Part shown: positions 46,809 to 58,659 of the stretch, piece by piece
Position numbering within the stretch: the stretch's first letter is position 1
Layout: each line of letters begins with the position of its first letter
Assembly (NCBI GenBank): GCA_035048495.1
Contig: CM068543.1
Coordinates: 21,689,751 to 21,753,750 of the forward strand
DNA length: 64,000 bases
Source: Euptelea pleiosperma
Taxonomy: Eukaryota > Streptophyta > Magnoliopsida > Ranunculales > Eupteleaceae
Direction: 5' to 3'
Position numbers and translations under genes: made by a program
The notes under the pieces: generated by a model
What the model was told of the DNA's origin: nothing
Databases searched by the model: none
Seen by the model: only the letters and a program-made list of their open reading frames with translations

Positions 46809-47666
46809 GGGAATTTTTGACATACCCCCCCATGTTATCTTTAAAATTTGACATACCCCCCCACAATTTGAAAAAGCTGACATACCCCCCTATGACTCGG
46901 TCCACTGTCATTTGACCAGTGTTGACCCGAGTTGACTACCCAATTTCGTATTAAAGGACGAAAGTGCCCTTGTCTTCAACCTTATAACAAGGGTTTGGGT
47001 TTAAGCCAAAACCCATAACCCAAATCAAACATGAAAAGAGGAGATTAAAGATAAAAATTAAAACCCATGTTGGTAAACTTGAGATTTTTTTTTATTTTTT
47101 TGATGAATTAAACAAAGGTCGAGAAGAAAAAACCTCAAAAAAATAAACAAGACTCATGAAGGAATGAGATTTCTTTTTATGGATTTTATTGTAGAATGAA
47201 ATTTTAAAATTGAGAGAACCCATCTTTCCAAAATCCACATCTCAAAAGTTTGAAATATAAATTGCTTTGTCATGTTTTTCATTTTTGTTAATGAAAAATT
47301 TAAAACTAAAATTGTATACTTTGTTTTTTTTAACCTTGGGTTTAAAATTATTGCTCGAGTGGTGGCCAGCCGGCCATGAGACTCTGGTGGGTTGGTCGCC
47401 GGTGATGGGTGGCCAACCCATTAGAATCTCTTGGCCAGACATCTCCACAGCCATTTGATTTGGGGTTTGGGTTTTGGCCCAAACCCTTGTTCCAAGCTTG
47501 AAGACAAGGGCATTTTTGCCATTTAATACAAAATTTGAAAGTCAACTCGGGTCAACACTGGTCAAATGACAGTGGACCGAGTCATAAGGGGGTATGTCAG
47601 CTTTTTCAAATTGTGGGGGGTATGTCAAATTTTAAAGATAATATGGGGGGTATGTCAAAAATTCCC
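46809..47666. mobile_element. Mutator-like foldback element, 858 bp, perfect 9-bp duplication
   Basis: It starts GGGAATTTTTGACATACC and ends GGTATGTCAAAAATTCCC. TAAAATTCA flanks both sides (46800-46808, 47667-47675). Its internal right part (GGCCGGCCATGAGACTC-like, GGTGGGTTGGTCGCC) is shared with 23872-25208. It lacks coding sequence. Confidence 0.92.
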
Positions 47667-47734
47667 TAAAATTCATGTTGGCTAATGAATGTCTTTACAA
47701 GTAGATAAAAGATTTGCACAATTAAGGCGTTCCC

Positions 47735-48025
47735 AACATATATATTGGGCTGTCCATGGATCGAATTATATCCAAAATCTGATCCGATCCGATCCGATAA
47801 AATCAGATTCAGATGTAGGTATCGGCTTAAAATATCGGATTCAGATTTCGGATTTGTAATCTGATAAGTTATCAGATTGGATTCGGATTAACCTCAACCT
47901 CATCCGATATTGATCCGATTCGTATATATAATATTGTTTATATATAAAGACAAATAAATTCTTTTATAAATAAATACATACATAAATTATTAAAAATCAG
48001 ATCGGATTTGGATATGGATTTAGGG
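47735..48025. repeat. GATCCGAT-rich degenerate repeat, possible hAT MITE
   Basis: It has GATCCGATCCGATCC and inverted ATCGGATT words, a GGGCTGTCCATGGATCG opening and a GGATATGGATTTAGGGGTGAG close. The layout resembles plant hAT MITEs, but terminal repeats and a target duplication could not be confirmed. Confidence 0.4.
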
Positions 48026-48699
48026 GTGAGAGTCAATAGTTAGTTCTGGATCTGCCTCTGGCGCTTTGAAGGCTGCTTCAAATGGGTCAGGGTCTTAGAG
48101 AGAATTAAAACAAAGGCCAGGCCTACTTGCTTTCCTTGTGACGCTAGGTGGACAGGAACAAGAATGAGATGAATCGGATGCATGCAGGGAGAGAAATAAC
48201 ATGAAAAGAATTGACTCAACCCCATACTTCTTATTCCAACCCACAAGAGCAATATTGAAAGGGCTTCGTTGGTAGTGGAATCGGAATTTCTTTCCCGCTC
48301 CCACAGATCAGTTGGAGTTGGATTTTGTAAAAACACCATCAAATTTGAAGATATAGAGACCGGTTGGAAATGCTCTGCTGGTACTTTCTCTAGCGTTGCT
48401 TGGTTCGCTGCACTGTGATGCATCTTGCACTCCGGTGCAAATGTGATGAGTTGCATTGCAGTCACTCACCACAATTTTTGGGCTGCACATGCTTGCATCC
48501 ATTTTCTTAAAGAGTTTTCAAGGGCTTGGCAACTACTTGCACGCCACCAACCAATCAGTTGTAATCCCAAAACTGTGCGGCAAGTGAGTGCATTGCATCG
48601 GATTTGCATTGAACCAAGCAGGGCTTACATGTCATATAATGGGATAAAAAATAATTACACGTTCATATATTAGGGCCGAAATATTATCTTGTGACCTCG

Positions 48700-49245
48700 A
48701 AAGTTCAAGAAAGATAGTAAGTCAAGAATCAGTTGTTATGTTCGTCGCGAAGCTTCAGGATGGAAGAACTCACCAAGTTAAAAAGATTTCACTAGAAGTA
48801 TTGAACGACTCCGAAGAAAGCTGACGGACCCTAATCTTTAACGAACAAAAGATGCATGTGGGCTTCAAAAGAAGATATCAAGCCTCCAACTCGTTGGAGT
48901 TGAGTTCTTTCAAGCAGGGGGAATTGATGTGTTACGGGCCACCCTCGTCGAAGGGCAAGTTAAGACTTGCGGACCCCACCAGAATCCATTAGATTTTACG
49001 TACCTTCTTTATTTAGATTAGAAAGTTTTTGGATTCCATTCCTGAATCAGTGGATTATGATTCTCCGCTTGTATAAGATCAGCCTTGTCGTCCTACATAA
49101 ACATAATTATAAAGAGTTGTAACATAATGATTTAAACTCATAATTGCCCTCGTCGCAAGTTTTGAACTTTTTATTGGCAACACGAGTAACGCTAGCATCA
49201 CGCGCTACAGCTGATGTTCCCGCTTGATTGGGGGCTGTCAACATC
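48700..49245 (+). mobile_element. Degraded 3' end of an LTR retrotransposon
   Basis: A CAAGCAGGGGGAA polypurine-like tract near 48914-48926 is followed by TTGATGTGTTACGGGCCACC, and the block ends GGGGGCTGTCAACATC. This resembles the polypurine tract and LTR start of a gypsy-type element. No second LTR or intact coding sequence is present. Confidence 0.4.
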
Positions 49246-49350
49246 TAAGGGTGTTTTGGTCACTACATGACCCTCATTGCAACATTTGAAAATTAATGGA
49301 ATAAAAGCACGGGTTTATTGTTAAGGCTAAGTGGCTTCCTAAGAGCATAA

Positions 49351-49661
49351 GGGTGTGTTTGATTGCACAGAATATTTTCCCAAGAAAATACATCTGGGAA
49401 ATGCCTTAAAAGGCTGATTGATTGCAACTGAGAACACATATTTCAATCATGCGAGAAAATAAAAGCGTATTTTCAGGTGGGAATGAATTCTCACCTAGCT
49501 ATCTGGATGGGAAATGAATTCCGGACCTGGTAAGAAAAATTATCCAGATTTAAATGGCTTGATAGCGAAAATTATACAGATTTAAAATGACTATCTAACA
49601 ATGGACAGTTGTGTTTTCCCAAGGAAAATGTAATTTTCTCACTTGGCAATCAAACACGCCC
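49351..49661. mobile_element. Tourist-like MITE (PIF/Harbinger), TAA duplication
   Basis: The ends GGGTGTGTTTGATTGC and GCAATCAAACACGCCC are inverted copies. TAA flanks each side (49348-49350, 49662-49664), the usual 3-bp target. It is 311 bp. Confidence 0.85.
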
Positions 49662-49998
49662 TAAGTATCAATACTACGGATCACGATTATTTCAGAGACA
49701 TTCCCAAACTTGAGAACATGTTAATTTGAGAATTTGGTTTCTCATAAAGGCCGGAAAGAATTGTTCTAGTCATTAATGAAATTCAATTGTAGATTTTTGT
49801 CATTTGCAAAAGAATTGCTTTAGAATGGAGATTATGTCATGAAATCCCTGTGTGTGTTAGTTCGGTACCCACCCCTTATGAATGTCGTGGTTGGTGGGTG
49901 GTGTGATGTCTTGTGGTTGACAACCCCCCCGCCACTCCTTGCAAGTAGTAGCCTGCTTTGCTATTTGATCACATGACTCCCGGCCCATGGTTTGCCTC

Positions 49999-50025
49999 AA
50001 TAATAATAATAATAATAATAATAAT
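49999..50025. repeat. (AAT)n microsatellite
   Basis: This is a plain AAT tandem run. A shorter one occurs near 50229. Confidence 0.9.
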
Positions 50026-50442
50026 GAGCCCGGGGCTTGTCTTTTTTGACAGACTCCCGGGACCTGTCTTCTCAGGCATGGATTCTGAGAATCTAACGGT
50101 GGTTTGCTTTGCGAAAAAGTGAATGGCAGCTTAGAACTATCACCATCATTGGATTCTCGAAGTCGACATCCTATAAGAAAAGTCCCCGAACCCTGTCAAA
50201 AGAGAGAAGTCACGGGAGCCTGACCCTAATAATAATAACAACAATAATAAGCCAAGAAGGAAGTCCTAGTATGAATGCAATGTTTCTCGAAAAAAGTGAT
50301 TTGATTGATTGGACTTGGCACTTAGGCTCTTTATGGTGATCATCAAAAAGTTCTAGCGAAAAAGGATTTGTACGTTGGATAGTGTTGATACAAACCAAAG
50401 TCATCTCGAGAAAACTTATCCAGGGCAACCATACAGAATCTT

Positions 50443-50862
50443 AGTTGGCATTTGGTAAAATATTTTCTAGGGCCTTAAGTTTGTATGAACTGAAATTAAA
50501 GTGATTTTGGTGATTAAGTGGCGTTAGGTAAACAATTTAAATTCAGCACTAATCATCAATACCACTGAAATTAAGTGAAAAGTAAAAATAGTCACCTTAC
50601 CTTAACTTATTGTGGTAAGTGAAAGCATCTTTTTAAAAAAATTTAGTATTCTCTTTTAATACCGATGATGTCATTTTCTTAAAGCTTTCTCTTTTAAAAA
50701 CTTACGAAAATAGCCTAATAAATATTTCAAAATACCCACAATACCCTTGACTTAATTTTAAAAATTAACATTTACAAAACAATCCAATTAAAACATAAGT
50801 CATTAAGCTATTAGACCTTAAACAATTTAAGCTTTTAGATTTATAACTTAATTTTTCAAATG
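50443..50862. mobile_element. Diverged MITE related to 59258-59680
   Basis: It shares GGCATTTGGTAAAA, GACCTTAAG-like text, AAATTAA.GTGATTTTGGTG, AAGTGAAAAGTAAAAA and CTTATTGTGGTAAGTGAA with the better preserved copy. The right terminus (TTTTTCAAATGCGAGAACC) is too changed to assign a target duplication. Confidence 0.65.
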
Positions 50863-50869
50863 CGAGAAC

Positions 50870-52185
50870 CGTTTTTCTCGCTGCCCCTATAGACAGAGAT
50901 CACCCAATCAATGTACAACTTTTAGATGGTGAGGGCACAAAATCCCTCAAAGCCATCAAGCCCTTCACAATCCTTAACAGTGTGCTCTACCATTGTAATC
51001 GAATGATCAAGATCAAAACCCCGTCTTAACAAATTGACTTTTCTATTGATCATATAATTGGCATTATTGATAAGAGAGTTTAAAAAAAAAAAAAAAAAAA
51101 CATGATTTTTTAGTTAGGTAGTTCGTCCATTGGACGGTCGAGATTCATGAGCGCGTGTGTACACCAATCGAAATGTATAGATGATTCGTACAGTTATGCT
51201 TTGTTGACTTTTTGAAACTTTTTGTGGTTTTTTCCTCAGCGAGCCCAAGTGCCAAATACAACCAAAAAGAGCTGTAAAGTAAACTTACATCAATGTCATG
51301 AGTCATGAGAAGGATGGGCTTGTCATCAAATGCTTCCAAACACCCACCGTGAAACCCATATGACCTCTCTTTCTCTTCCAACACCCGTGAACCGATAACC
51401 TTAAACACACAAATAATATATAGACTTATTATCCACACAACCTTTTCAAATATATTTAAACTCTTGTATTAATCTACAAAGAAAAAGATATAATGCTGCC
51501 TGGAGCATTGAAAGCAATGTTCCCTACACTCCATATCATACACATGTACACCCACTTTCAAATTGGGACAGTTCAAATTGTAGGCCACTTGTTCTATAGT
51601 GTATATGACCCAACGATCAGACCGTCAAGCAACTCCAATCGGGTCTCCAAATTTTGGTTGCAAAAATGAATCTTCTCCATATTTGAAGATGGAGACACCC
51701 TTCAAAAAATATGTTTGGAGTCAAAATGATATAAAAAGGTATTAAATTTATTCAAAACATTACTAGAAGGGGTAAAAATAAAAATTCAGAAAAGCAAAAA
51801 AGCAGATCACCATATAGAAATCTTCATATTTGGAGTCTGAAATACAGATAGAGGGGCTGGCTTCAAATTTGGAGCTGAACATAGAGATGGGTTGGAGTTA
51901 GATTTTAAAAAAAAAAAAAACAGAGTTGCTCACTCCCTTGATTGATTTTATATTGATCCTAGTTTTTATGTGTTCAATTGAACGGTCTGGATTAAGGAAT
52001 CTGTGGATACCATGCATGATATGAGGTCAGAGTTGTATGACATCTTTAACACCAAAGGATATAAATGGTTTAATTTCATGCACAAAGTTCTAACATGTAA
52101 ATGGACAAATAGGATATTCTTTTCCCTAGCATTAAAATATAGAAAAAGAAATATATTTTTGCATAAAGTTATCGTTTGCAAATTC
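50870..52185. other. Gene-free stretch
   Basis: AT-rich DNA with a poly(A) run near 51079. The short open frames are not recognisable. A minus-strand 97-codon frame at 51145-51438 has no family features. Confidence 0.45.
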
Positions 52186-52442
52186 AAGATGAAAACATGG
52201 ATAATCAAGAAAAAAATTAGCTGCTAAATATATATTAGGTGATATAGAAATTGTAAAAAATAAAAAATAAAAATTATGTGGTGTTGCTAACCAATCAGGT
52301 GCTGCCATCCATCCATACTTGGCGGAGCACGACCCACGTATGTACCATTGGAAGAACCAGTTTGGATCGACACTCCCATATCGAAAAATGATGCCATTAA
52401 AAAAATTGTTTATAGAAATAGGCCTAACAATATCTAAAAATT

Positions 52443-52483
<41 letters not shown>

Positions 52484-53290
52484 GATATAGAAATTAGAAA
52501 AAAAAATTATGTCGACATGGCGAACCAATCAGACGCTGCCATCATAATCCACGTGATTTGACAGGAGAATATTCTAAAAAATTTAAATATTCCCACTTTG
52601 ATGTGTACCGATGGAAGAACCTAATTGGATCCACACCCCATATCGTAAAATGTTGCACATTAAAAAAATTCTCTATAGAAATATCCCTAACAACAAGTAT
52701 GCAAGGCGTATCGAAAAAACAAGGATGCAACATGTATAGAAGTTCTCCAAATCCCTACATCATCAAAAGATCAAAATCAAAGCAACATTTGACAAAAAAA
52801 AAATAAAAAACGCAAAGCGATAAGTTAAATCCAAGTGAATATTTTGAAATCTTTCCTATCAAGATGTGATAAAAAGGATATTCATGAAAAAATAGCTGCT
52901 AAATACATTGATATAAATATTAGAAAAAAAAATTGTCGACATGGTGAACCAATCAGGTGCTGTCATCGTAATCCACGTGATTTGACAGTAGAATACTCTA
53001 AAAAGTTAAAATATTCTCGCTTCGATGTGTACCGATCGATGGAAGAACCTGATTGGATCCACACCCCCATATCGAAAAATGTCGCACATTAAAAAAAATT
53101 CTCTATAGAAATAGGACTAGCAACAAGTATGCAACGCGTACTGAAAAAACAAGTCTGCAACTTATTTGGAAGTTCTCTAAATCCCAATGACATCAAAAGA
53201 TCAAAGCGACATTTGACAAAAAAAAAAATTCAAAGCGATGAGTAAAATCCAAATGAATTTTTTGTAATCTTTCCTATCTGGCTGTTCTTG
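52186..53290 (+). repeat. Three-copy tandem array upstream of the Ole e 1-domain gene
   Basis: The unit includes AACCAATCAG.(T/C)GCTG.CATC, CCACGTGATTTGACAG, TGTACCGATGGAAGAACC, GGATCCACACC and ATCAAAAGATCAAA. The AACCAATCAG landmark is at about 52289, 52523 and 52946. The first copy is truncated, and a (TA)n run at 52447-52482 separates it from the second. Confidence 0.75.
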
Positions 53291-53632
53291 GCCCCTCAGA
53301 TTTGTGGCTAGCCAGCATGTCTCGTGAACCAAGTGGGGCCCAAGTATCATTTTTGGCTTACTGGAGGAGAAGAGCCTCTCTTTTATCTACCTAGCTTGCT
53401 TCTTATTTCTTACTGTTGGGTGTTTGTAGGGAAAGAATTTACCCACATTCACTGCTTATTGTTTGCAGTTGACTGGTTTTTGCATGAATGACATAAAGAA
53501 GCTTGGTGGGTCATGTTCTTCCAAGCAAGAAAAGTTATGGAAGATTTAATTTTTCTGTTTCAAATTTACTAGAAAAAAACTGTACATTAAAGGGAATTTA
53601 TTAAGAGAAACCTTGTAAATCAGAGACCCCAT

Positions 53633-53642
53633 TATATATAAA
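53633..53642 (+). promoter_or_regulatory. Probable TATA box
   Basis: TATATATAAA lies 49 bp before the ATG at 53691 and about 30 bp before a plausible transcription start, giving a short leader. Confidence 0.6.
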
Positions 53643-53690
53643 GCCTACCCACCAAGTGTTCTTACTGATAGAGTCAGAGAGTTCCACAGA

Positions 53691-53868
53691 ATGGGCAGTA
53701 TGATCAGAATGTCCTGGTTGCTGATATTCATTCTCAGTTTCCTCTTCAATGATCTTTCAGAGGCTAAACATGAGAAGAAGCAGCTTCCTTCTGCAGTTGT
53801 TGTTGGGACTGTTTACTGTGATACTTGTTTTCAACAGGATTTCTCCAAGACCAGCCACTTCATATCAG
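53691..53868 (+). CDS. Ole e 1-domain proline-rich cell-wall protein, exon 1
   Basis: The exon encodes residues 1-59: a signal peptide (hydrophobic WLLIFILSFLFND, likely cut near residue 25) and the start of an Ole e 1-like domain (VVVGTVYCDTCFQQ with Cys43 and Cys46). It ends ATATCAG followed by GTTCATG. The 87-bp intron (53869-53955) ends TGTGCAG, and the codon for Gly60 is split across the junction, which keeps the frame. Confidence 0.9.
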
Positions 53869-53955
53869 GTTCATGTCTCAAATTAAAATTCAGTTTTCCT
53901 TTTTTATTCAAGTTCGGTTCGATGGACTAACCAAAATTGTAATTGTTGTGTGCAG

Positions 53956-54983
53956 GTGCTTCTGTTGCAGTGGAGTGCAGAGATGGTTCGAATTCGAAAT
54001 CCAGTTTTCATAAGGAAGTGAAGACGAATGAACATGGAGAATTCGAAGTTCGTCTACCTTTTGCAGTTAGTAAACATGTCAAGAGAATTAAGAAATGTTC
54101 AGTGAAGTTAATTAGCAGCAGTGAGCCATATTGCTCGGTTGCGTCATCGGCAACTTCGTCGTCTCTCCATCTGAAGTCAAGAAAGCAAGGAACTCACATT
54201 TTCTCAGCTGGGTTTTTCACATTCAAGCCTCTAAAACAACCAGAGCTCTGTAACCAGAAACCAAGCCTTGCAAATTCTAAGGAATTTAGTTCCAGCAAGA
54301 CCTTCTTTCCTTTTCCGAACGTTCCGATATTTCCACCTGTAACTCAAAATCCAACATTGCCAAATCTACCTCCTCTTCCATCATTGCCAACTCTGCCACC
54401 TCTCCCTACTCTCCCAACTCTGCCACTTCTCCCCCCCATTACGCAAAATCCAACAATGCCAAATCCAACTCCTATTCCTCTTCCTCTATCACCGCCACCA
54501 CTCCTTCCCCTCCCACCACTTCCTGTACCACCAAATATACCACCTTTGTCTAAATTGGGAGGGAAACCAAAAGCTACTGAATTTTCAAACAGAAATTCAG
54601 TCCACCCAACATCCTTTTTTCCATCCCCACCAATACCATTGTTGCCATCACCACCACCTGCCTTTGGAATTCCACTGCCACCTAACCCATTTCAGCCACC
54701 GCCGCTTCTGCCGAATCCATTCCAGCCACCACCTCTTCTGCCAAACCCATTCCAGCCACCACCACCATCCATCAATCTTCCACCAATTCTTCCCCCTATA
54801 CCTGGGCTAACTCCCTCACCAACTCCAACCTTTCCCACACCATTTCTTCCCCCTATACCTGGACTAACTCCATCACCACCACCGCCAACCGTCCGCTTTC
54901 CTTTCCCTCCATTCCTACTCCCTCCTTCACCTAATTTCCCTGGAATTCCCCCAGCTTCTCCTTCAAAGAAAACCTCACCTTGA
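53956..54983 (+). CDS. Ole e 1-domain proline-rich cell-wall protein, exon 2
   Basis: The exon completes a 401-residue protein. The Ole e 1-like domain continues through GASVAVECRDG, GEFEVRLPF, KKCSVKL and PYCSV and closes near LCNQK. In all, six cysteines lie at about 43, 46, 67, 107, 119 and 158, the number usual for the family. From about residue 178 the protein is a long Pro/Leu-rich tail with LPPLPSLPTLPPLP-type runs, three NPFQPPP modules and two LPPIPGLTPSP modules. There are few Tyr or Ser-Pro4 blocks, so it is not a classical extensin. Secreted chimeras of this type sit in cell walls, often of pollen tubes, roots or elongating cells. Exact function is unknown. The frame is intact. 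AATAAA near 55167 is a possible poly(A) signal. Confidence 0.9.
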
Positions 54984-56355
54984 TTAAACTGTATTGAAAG
55001 TACTATAGTATAAGAATAACTACAAGTAACAATTTTTTTTTTTTTTTTACTTTTTTGGATCTTCAACTTTTTATCTTTTGTTTTGGTATATAGATGTAAT
55101 TAGTAGTACAATAAGGTAAATGGATATTGTATTGGGGAAGATCGACATCGATTTACTGTACTAAGAATAAAGTGGAAATTCAAGTTAATGTGCAGGTTCT
55201 CTACTGAAATTAACAAAAGGCAGTGAGAAACAATGTGAAAATTCTGATTGTTACTGTAATGTGAAATGGTAAAAATAAGCTTTCTATCTTCATAACGAAT
55301 GAAAGAAACGCCTTCAAATGTAATAAAGAAGAGTACAAGAGAGAAATGAAATTAGAAAATGGGTATTGCCTCAGTATAAAGAATGGTGAGGTGATCCTTG
55401 TCTAGCAACAGAGTTGGCAACCTCATTAGAGCACTTCTTAAGGGTTGAATGAAATGTTGAAAACACAATTTCCTCAAATGTGCTACAAAAATGTTCGTCT
55501 CCAAGGCTCCTAGAGTAATTGAAGCCCATTGTATTACATTTGATGATGAATCTCCTCGCGCTTTGCACATAGTATATCGAATCAAAGCCTAAATTTTCCG
55601 GAGTCTCGGATACCAGTTGGAAGGTCAAACACTTCTTCATCAGATCTCACATTGTACCTCATGACTTGTGCAACTACAGCCAAATCCAGTTTACTAAACA
55701 AGGTTCCATCAATACTTGAGAGGATTCATTTGTGTGTTTAGGTCACACCCATATATAAAAATGTCTACAAACTCATCGTTAGCATCATTCACATGTAGTA
55801 ATGATTTAAAAAATCATAGTATTTGATACAAATCAGACCCATAACCCTCAATTACCTCGCCCTTGTTGCCTCGATGAATACCTTTTTAGGCTGGCTATCC
55901 GTTTGTTTTAAGTGGCAGCTGCATTTTTCTTTCAATAACAGAAGCCAAATGGTTGGATAATGTTCATAAAATGCATTTGATGATCTAAGTTTCTGTTTAC
56001 ATATTATTACAGCAAGGCTACAAAGCAGTAGTCTACACAAAAGTTAAATTTATGCTTCATCAAGCGAAGCTCCATATCCCTAGACCCCCTCAAGAACCAA
56101 ATGAACTTCAAAACATCAATTTGTTTACCAGGACTCAAAAATACAGACACTGATATACATGAATGCTTTTTTCCTCTAAGCTGATAAGCTGGCTTACAAC
56201 CTACCGGTTTCTACACTATAAAACTCGAAGCAACCTACGGCTTCTATACCAGAAAACTCAAAGCCAGGAGGAGCCACACCAATCTTCATTCTATACCAAT
56301 GAGTGGATAACTAGAATTAATCAAAATTAAAAATGGTTTATGTCAGTATTCCCTA
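54984..56355. other. Region between the Ole e 1-domain gene and the J-like gene
   Basis: It contains a poly(T) run near 55031, and the presumed 3' untranslated regions of both flanking, convergent genes. No intact gene is evident. Confidence 0.4.
55371..55640 (-). mobile_element. Possible LINE RNase H-like fragment (antisense)
   Basis: The minus-strand 89-codon frame contains KKCSNEVANSVARQGS, which resembles the NEVAD.LAKQG end of RNase H domains in plant L1-like elements. The rest is not clearly matched, so this is tentative. Confidence 0.35.
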
Positions 56356-56496
56356 TCATGATATCGGTAGAAGTTTTTCCTTCAGTCGAGAAATAAGTTT
56401 AAATTTCTCTTCTGCTTCAACTTGCTGGCGGATGTCAGTTCTTGATGCTCGATCTGGATGAAATCTTAGCAAGGCTTGTTTATAAGCTGCATGTAC
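56356..56496 (-). CDS. J-like coiled-coil protein, last exon
   Basis: The exon encodes the final 46 residues, starting VHAAYKQALLRFHPDRASR and ending KEKLLPIS before TGA. FHPDR contains the HPD tripeptide that J-domains use to stimulate Hsp70 ATPase. It is followed by RQQVEAEEKFKLISRLKE, the last helix. The acceptor is GGCAG before GTACATG in phase 0. The preceding exon ends MSRE in phase 0, and the joined text MSRE-VHAAYKQ fits what I know of plant proteins annotated as DnaJ-domain superfamily. The gene name is not known to me. Confidence 0.85.
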   Translation of the reverse strand, partial: VHAAYKQALLRFHPDRASRTDIRQQVEAEEKFKLISRLKEKLLPIS

Positions 56497-56841
56497 CTGC
56501 CATGATCATCAATATTAAGTAAAGGAAGCAATGTACAAGATCAGAACAACACACATGAATCATTTTTTTATTTTTGGAGATGGTTAAAACAGGAATCAAT
56601 CTTAGTACTACACTCAATAATATAGGTTACAAACAAACCCTAAGAGACCACATTGCTATATGGAGGACAGGTAGGGATACACGTGTAAAGTGGACACTGG
56701 TGCGGAGTGCCTCTGCAAACCCTAAAAATGAGATTCAAGGATTGGCCACGACATTACAATAAAAGAAGTTGGTCGTTATAAAAATAAGGGTTATAATTGG
56801 TTATATAGTAGGAAATATGATGACTGTGCCAATTACATAAT

Positions 56842-57704
56842 GCTATGCAACAATGACAGGGACGTGTGTCAGTGTCTGACACAGATACGAGGTGTTATAT
56901 TGCAAGAAGATCAAAACGCAGACAGGACCGTACATATGTATTATAATATAATATTTTTGTTATATTTTAATCAGAAGTTTTTTTAAAATAAAATAAGGAA
57001 AGAAATACATGAAAAGTAAAAGAAGCATTTACATATGCCATGGAGCTATTCAATAACATAATAAATATAAGTAGATTTATATGAAGGAAGATCAATAAAC
57101 AACCATAGCTATATTTAACTACTTAACAAAGTATTATATGGAGGATGGAACACAATATGGAGGATGGAACACAACATCACTCTTTCAGAAATCATTTTTT
57201 AACAACAAAATCATTAAATAATGGTGACACTACCTAGGACATGAAATGGGGCAGGTTGAACCCAAGATCCGATCCAATTAGTGGGTTTATGATATTCGTA
57301 TGGAAATGGATCGAATATGAATTCATGTAAGTTGATTTGATTTGATTTAGCGTCAAATTTGGATCTTTGGGGTTTTGGGTCAGGTCAGATACTAGGTTTG
57401 GGTTTCTTCCTTACTAAGAAGTTGTTGTTCTATATATATTCAACCCATCTTCTGCGTCATATTCTGATCTTCCAAAATGGATCATGGTTCGAATTTGGAT
57501 CATGTGTCATGGATACAAATCGAATCCAGATCAGGCTATGGGTCATGCTATTTAAATTCAGATGCAGATCAGTATCTACTTAGATCCGACCCATTTCATC
57601 CCCCAATACTACCGTATGTGTCAGGATGTGGTGACACACACATAAGTGTTGATACATATCCGAAACATGAAAAACCCTAAAAGTATGTTTTCTTGTTACA
57701 TAGC
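56842..57704. mobile_element. MITE of the GTAACAAGGACAC family, copy 2, with nested hAT
   Basis: The left end is GCTATGCAACAATGACAGGG and the right end the complement of CTTGTTACATAGC. The middle matches 29845-30267 in inverse orientation. The hAT element 57235-57605 interrupts it. Confidence 0.65.
57235..57605. mobile_element. hAT-like element nested in the MITE
   Basis: The ends are TAGGACATGAAATGGG and the complement of CCCATTTCATCCCCCA. Flanks ACACTACC (57227-57234) and ATACTACC (57606-57613) agree at 7 of 8 bases. Inside are GGATC(C)GA-type words as in other hAT MITEs here. Confidence 0.75.
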
Positions 57705-58659
57705 AGTGATAGCACAAATGTAATAATTTTCCAAGCTTAGAAAAGAGAGAGAGGATTGAAATTTGGGATGACACCTCTCACTCCATCCAAAGCCCAAGCT
57801 TTTTGTTGGATTGCGCTTCCAAAAGGATCCTCACCATTATTACCTTCAACATACAGGCATGAAAATTTCCAAATATGTGTAGGCACACAAAAAGTAGGAA
57901 AACTTCCTCGCCATTTTGATTGTTCATGGTTCAAGATGGAGGTGGTTTACTTGTTGGAGTTGCATCGGAGATGCTAGGAATGATCTATACATTCTTTCAT
58001 TATTCTTTATTCTTTGGCTTTCCTATGGAAAGAATTATGGTGGTAACTCAATAATAAAATTTTCAAAGGCTTGGACATTGACACAATTTGCAATGAAGAA
58101 GGCCTATACTACTATCTGTGGGGCTCTTTGGTGACTAGAATTCAGAATCTTTAGAGTCAATGACCTATAAAGAAATTGGGGGAGAACGGTTTGAAGCAAG
58201 ACTGCCATCAAGTCACATTCCAATTGAAAGACTCCTCAAAAGGGAATTCTAAAGGTTAATTTTGGCAAAAGCTGTTTGGGCAATCTGGGTCTGGGTTCTT
58301 CAGGTATAAGGAATGACTAGAGACACCAATGGTATTACTCCATTGCCTTTTGCGGATCCAATTAGCATCAAAGCCACCAACACAGTGAAGGCTTTATTTA
58401 TGCAATTGAGAGCCCTTCGCTTTCCTTATGAAGCTCCTCTGAATGCTATTAGATGGACAAGTACTCAAGCAACATTTTCTTGTACACGTGCAAATGAATT
58501 AAAGGAGATTCATGACATTAATAATATCTTTCTTCATAGCCTTTGGGAGGTTAATAAGGTCAAGACTTGTTCATAAAGTACAGATTTTAACGGAGTCTAC
58601 TTGACTTGGTAACTTGTTTCTTCTCTTGTAGCCCATGCATGGGCTTTCTTCTTTTTATT

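Noticed and set aside
48040..48465. 141-codon minus-strand open frame
   Set aside because: No family features, and it overlaps the edge of a degenerate repeat; too weak to call a gene.
54692..55066. Glycine-rich open frame on the minus strand
   Set aside because: It is the antisense shadow of the proline-rich tail of the Ole e 1-domain gene.
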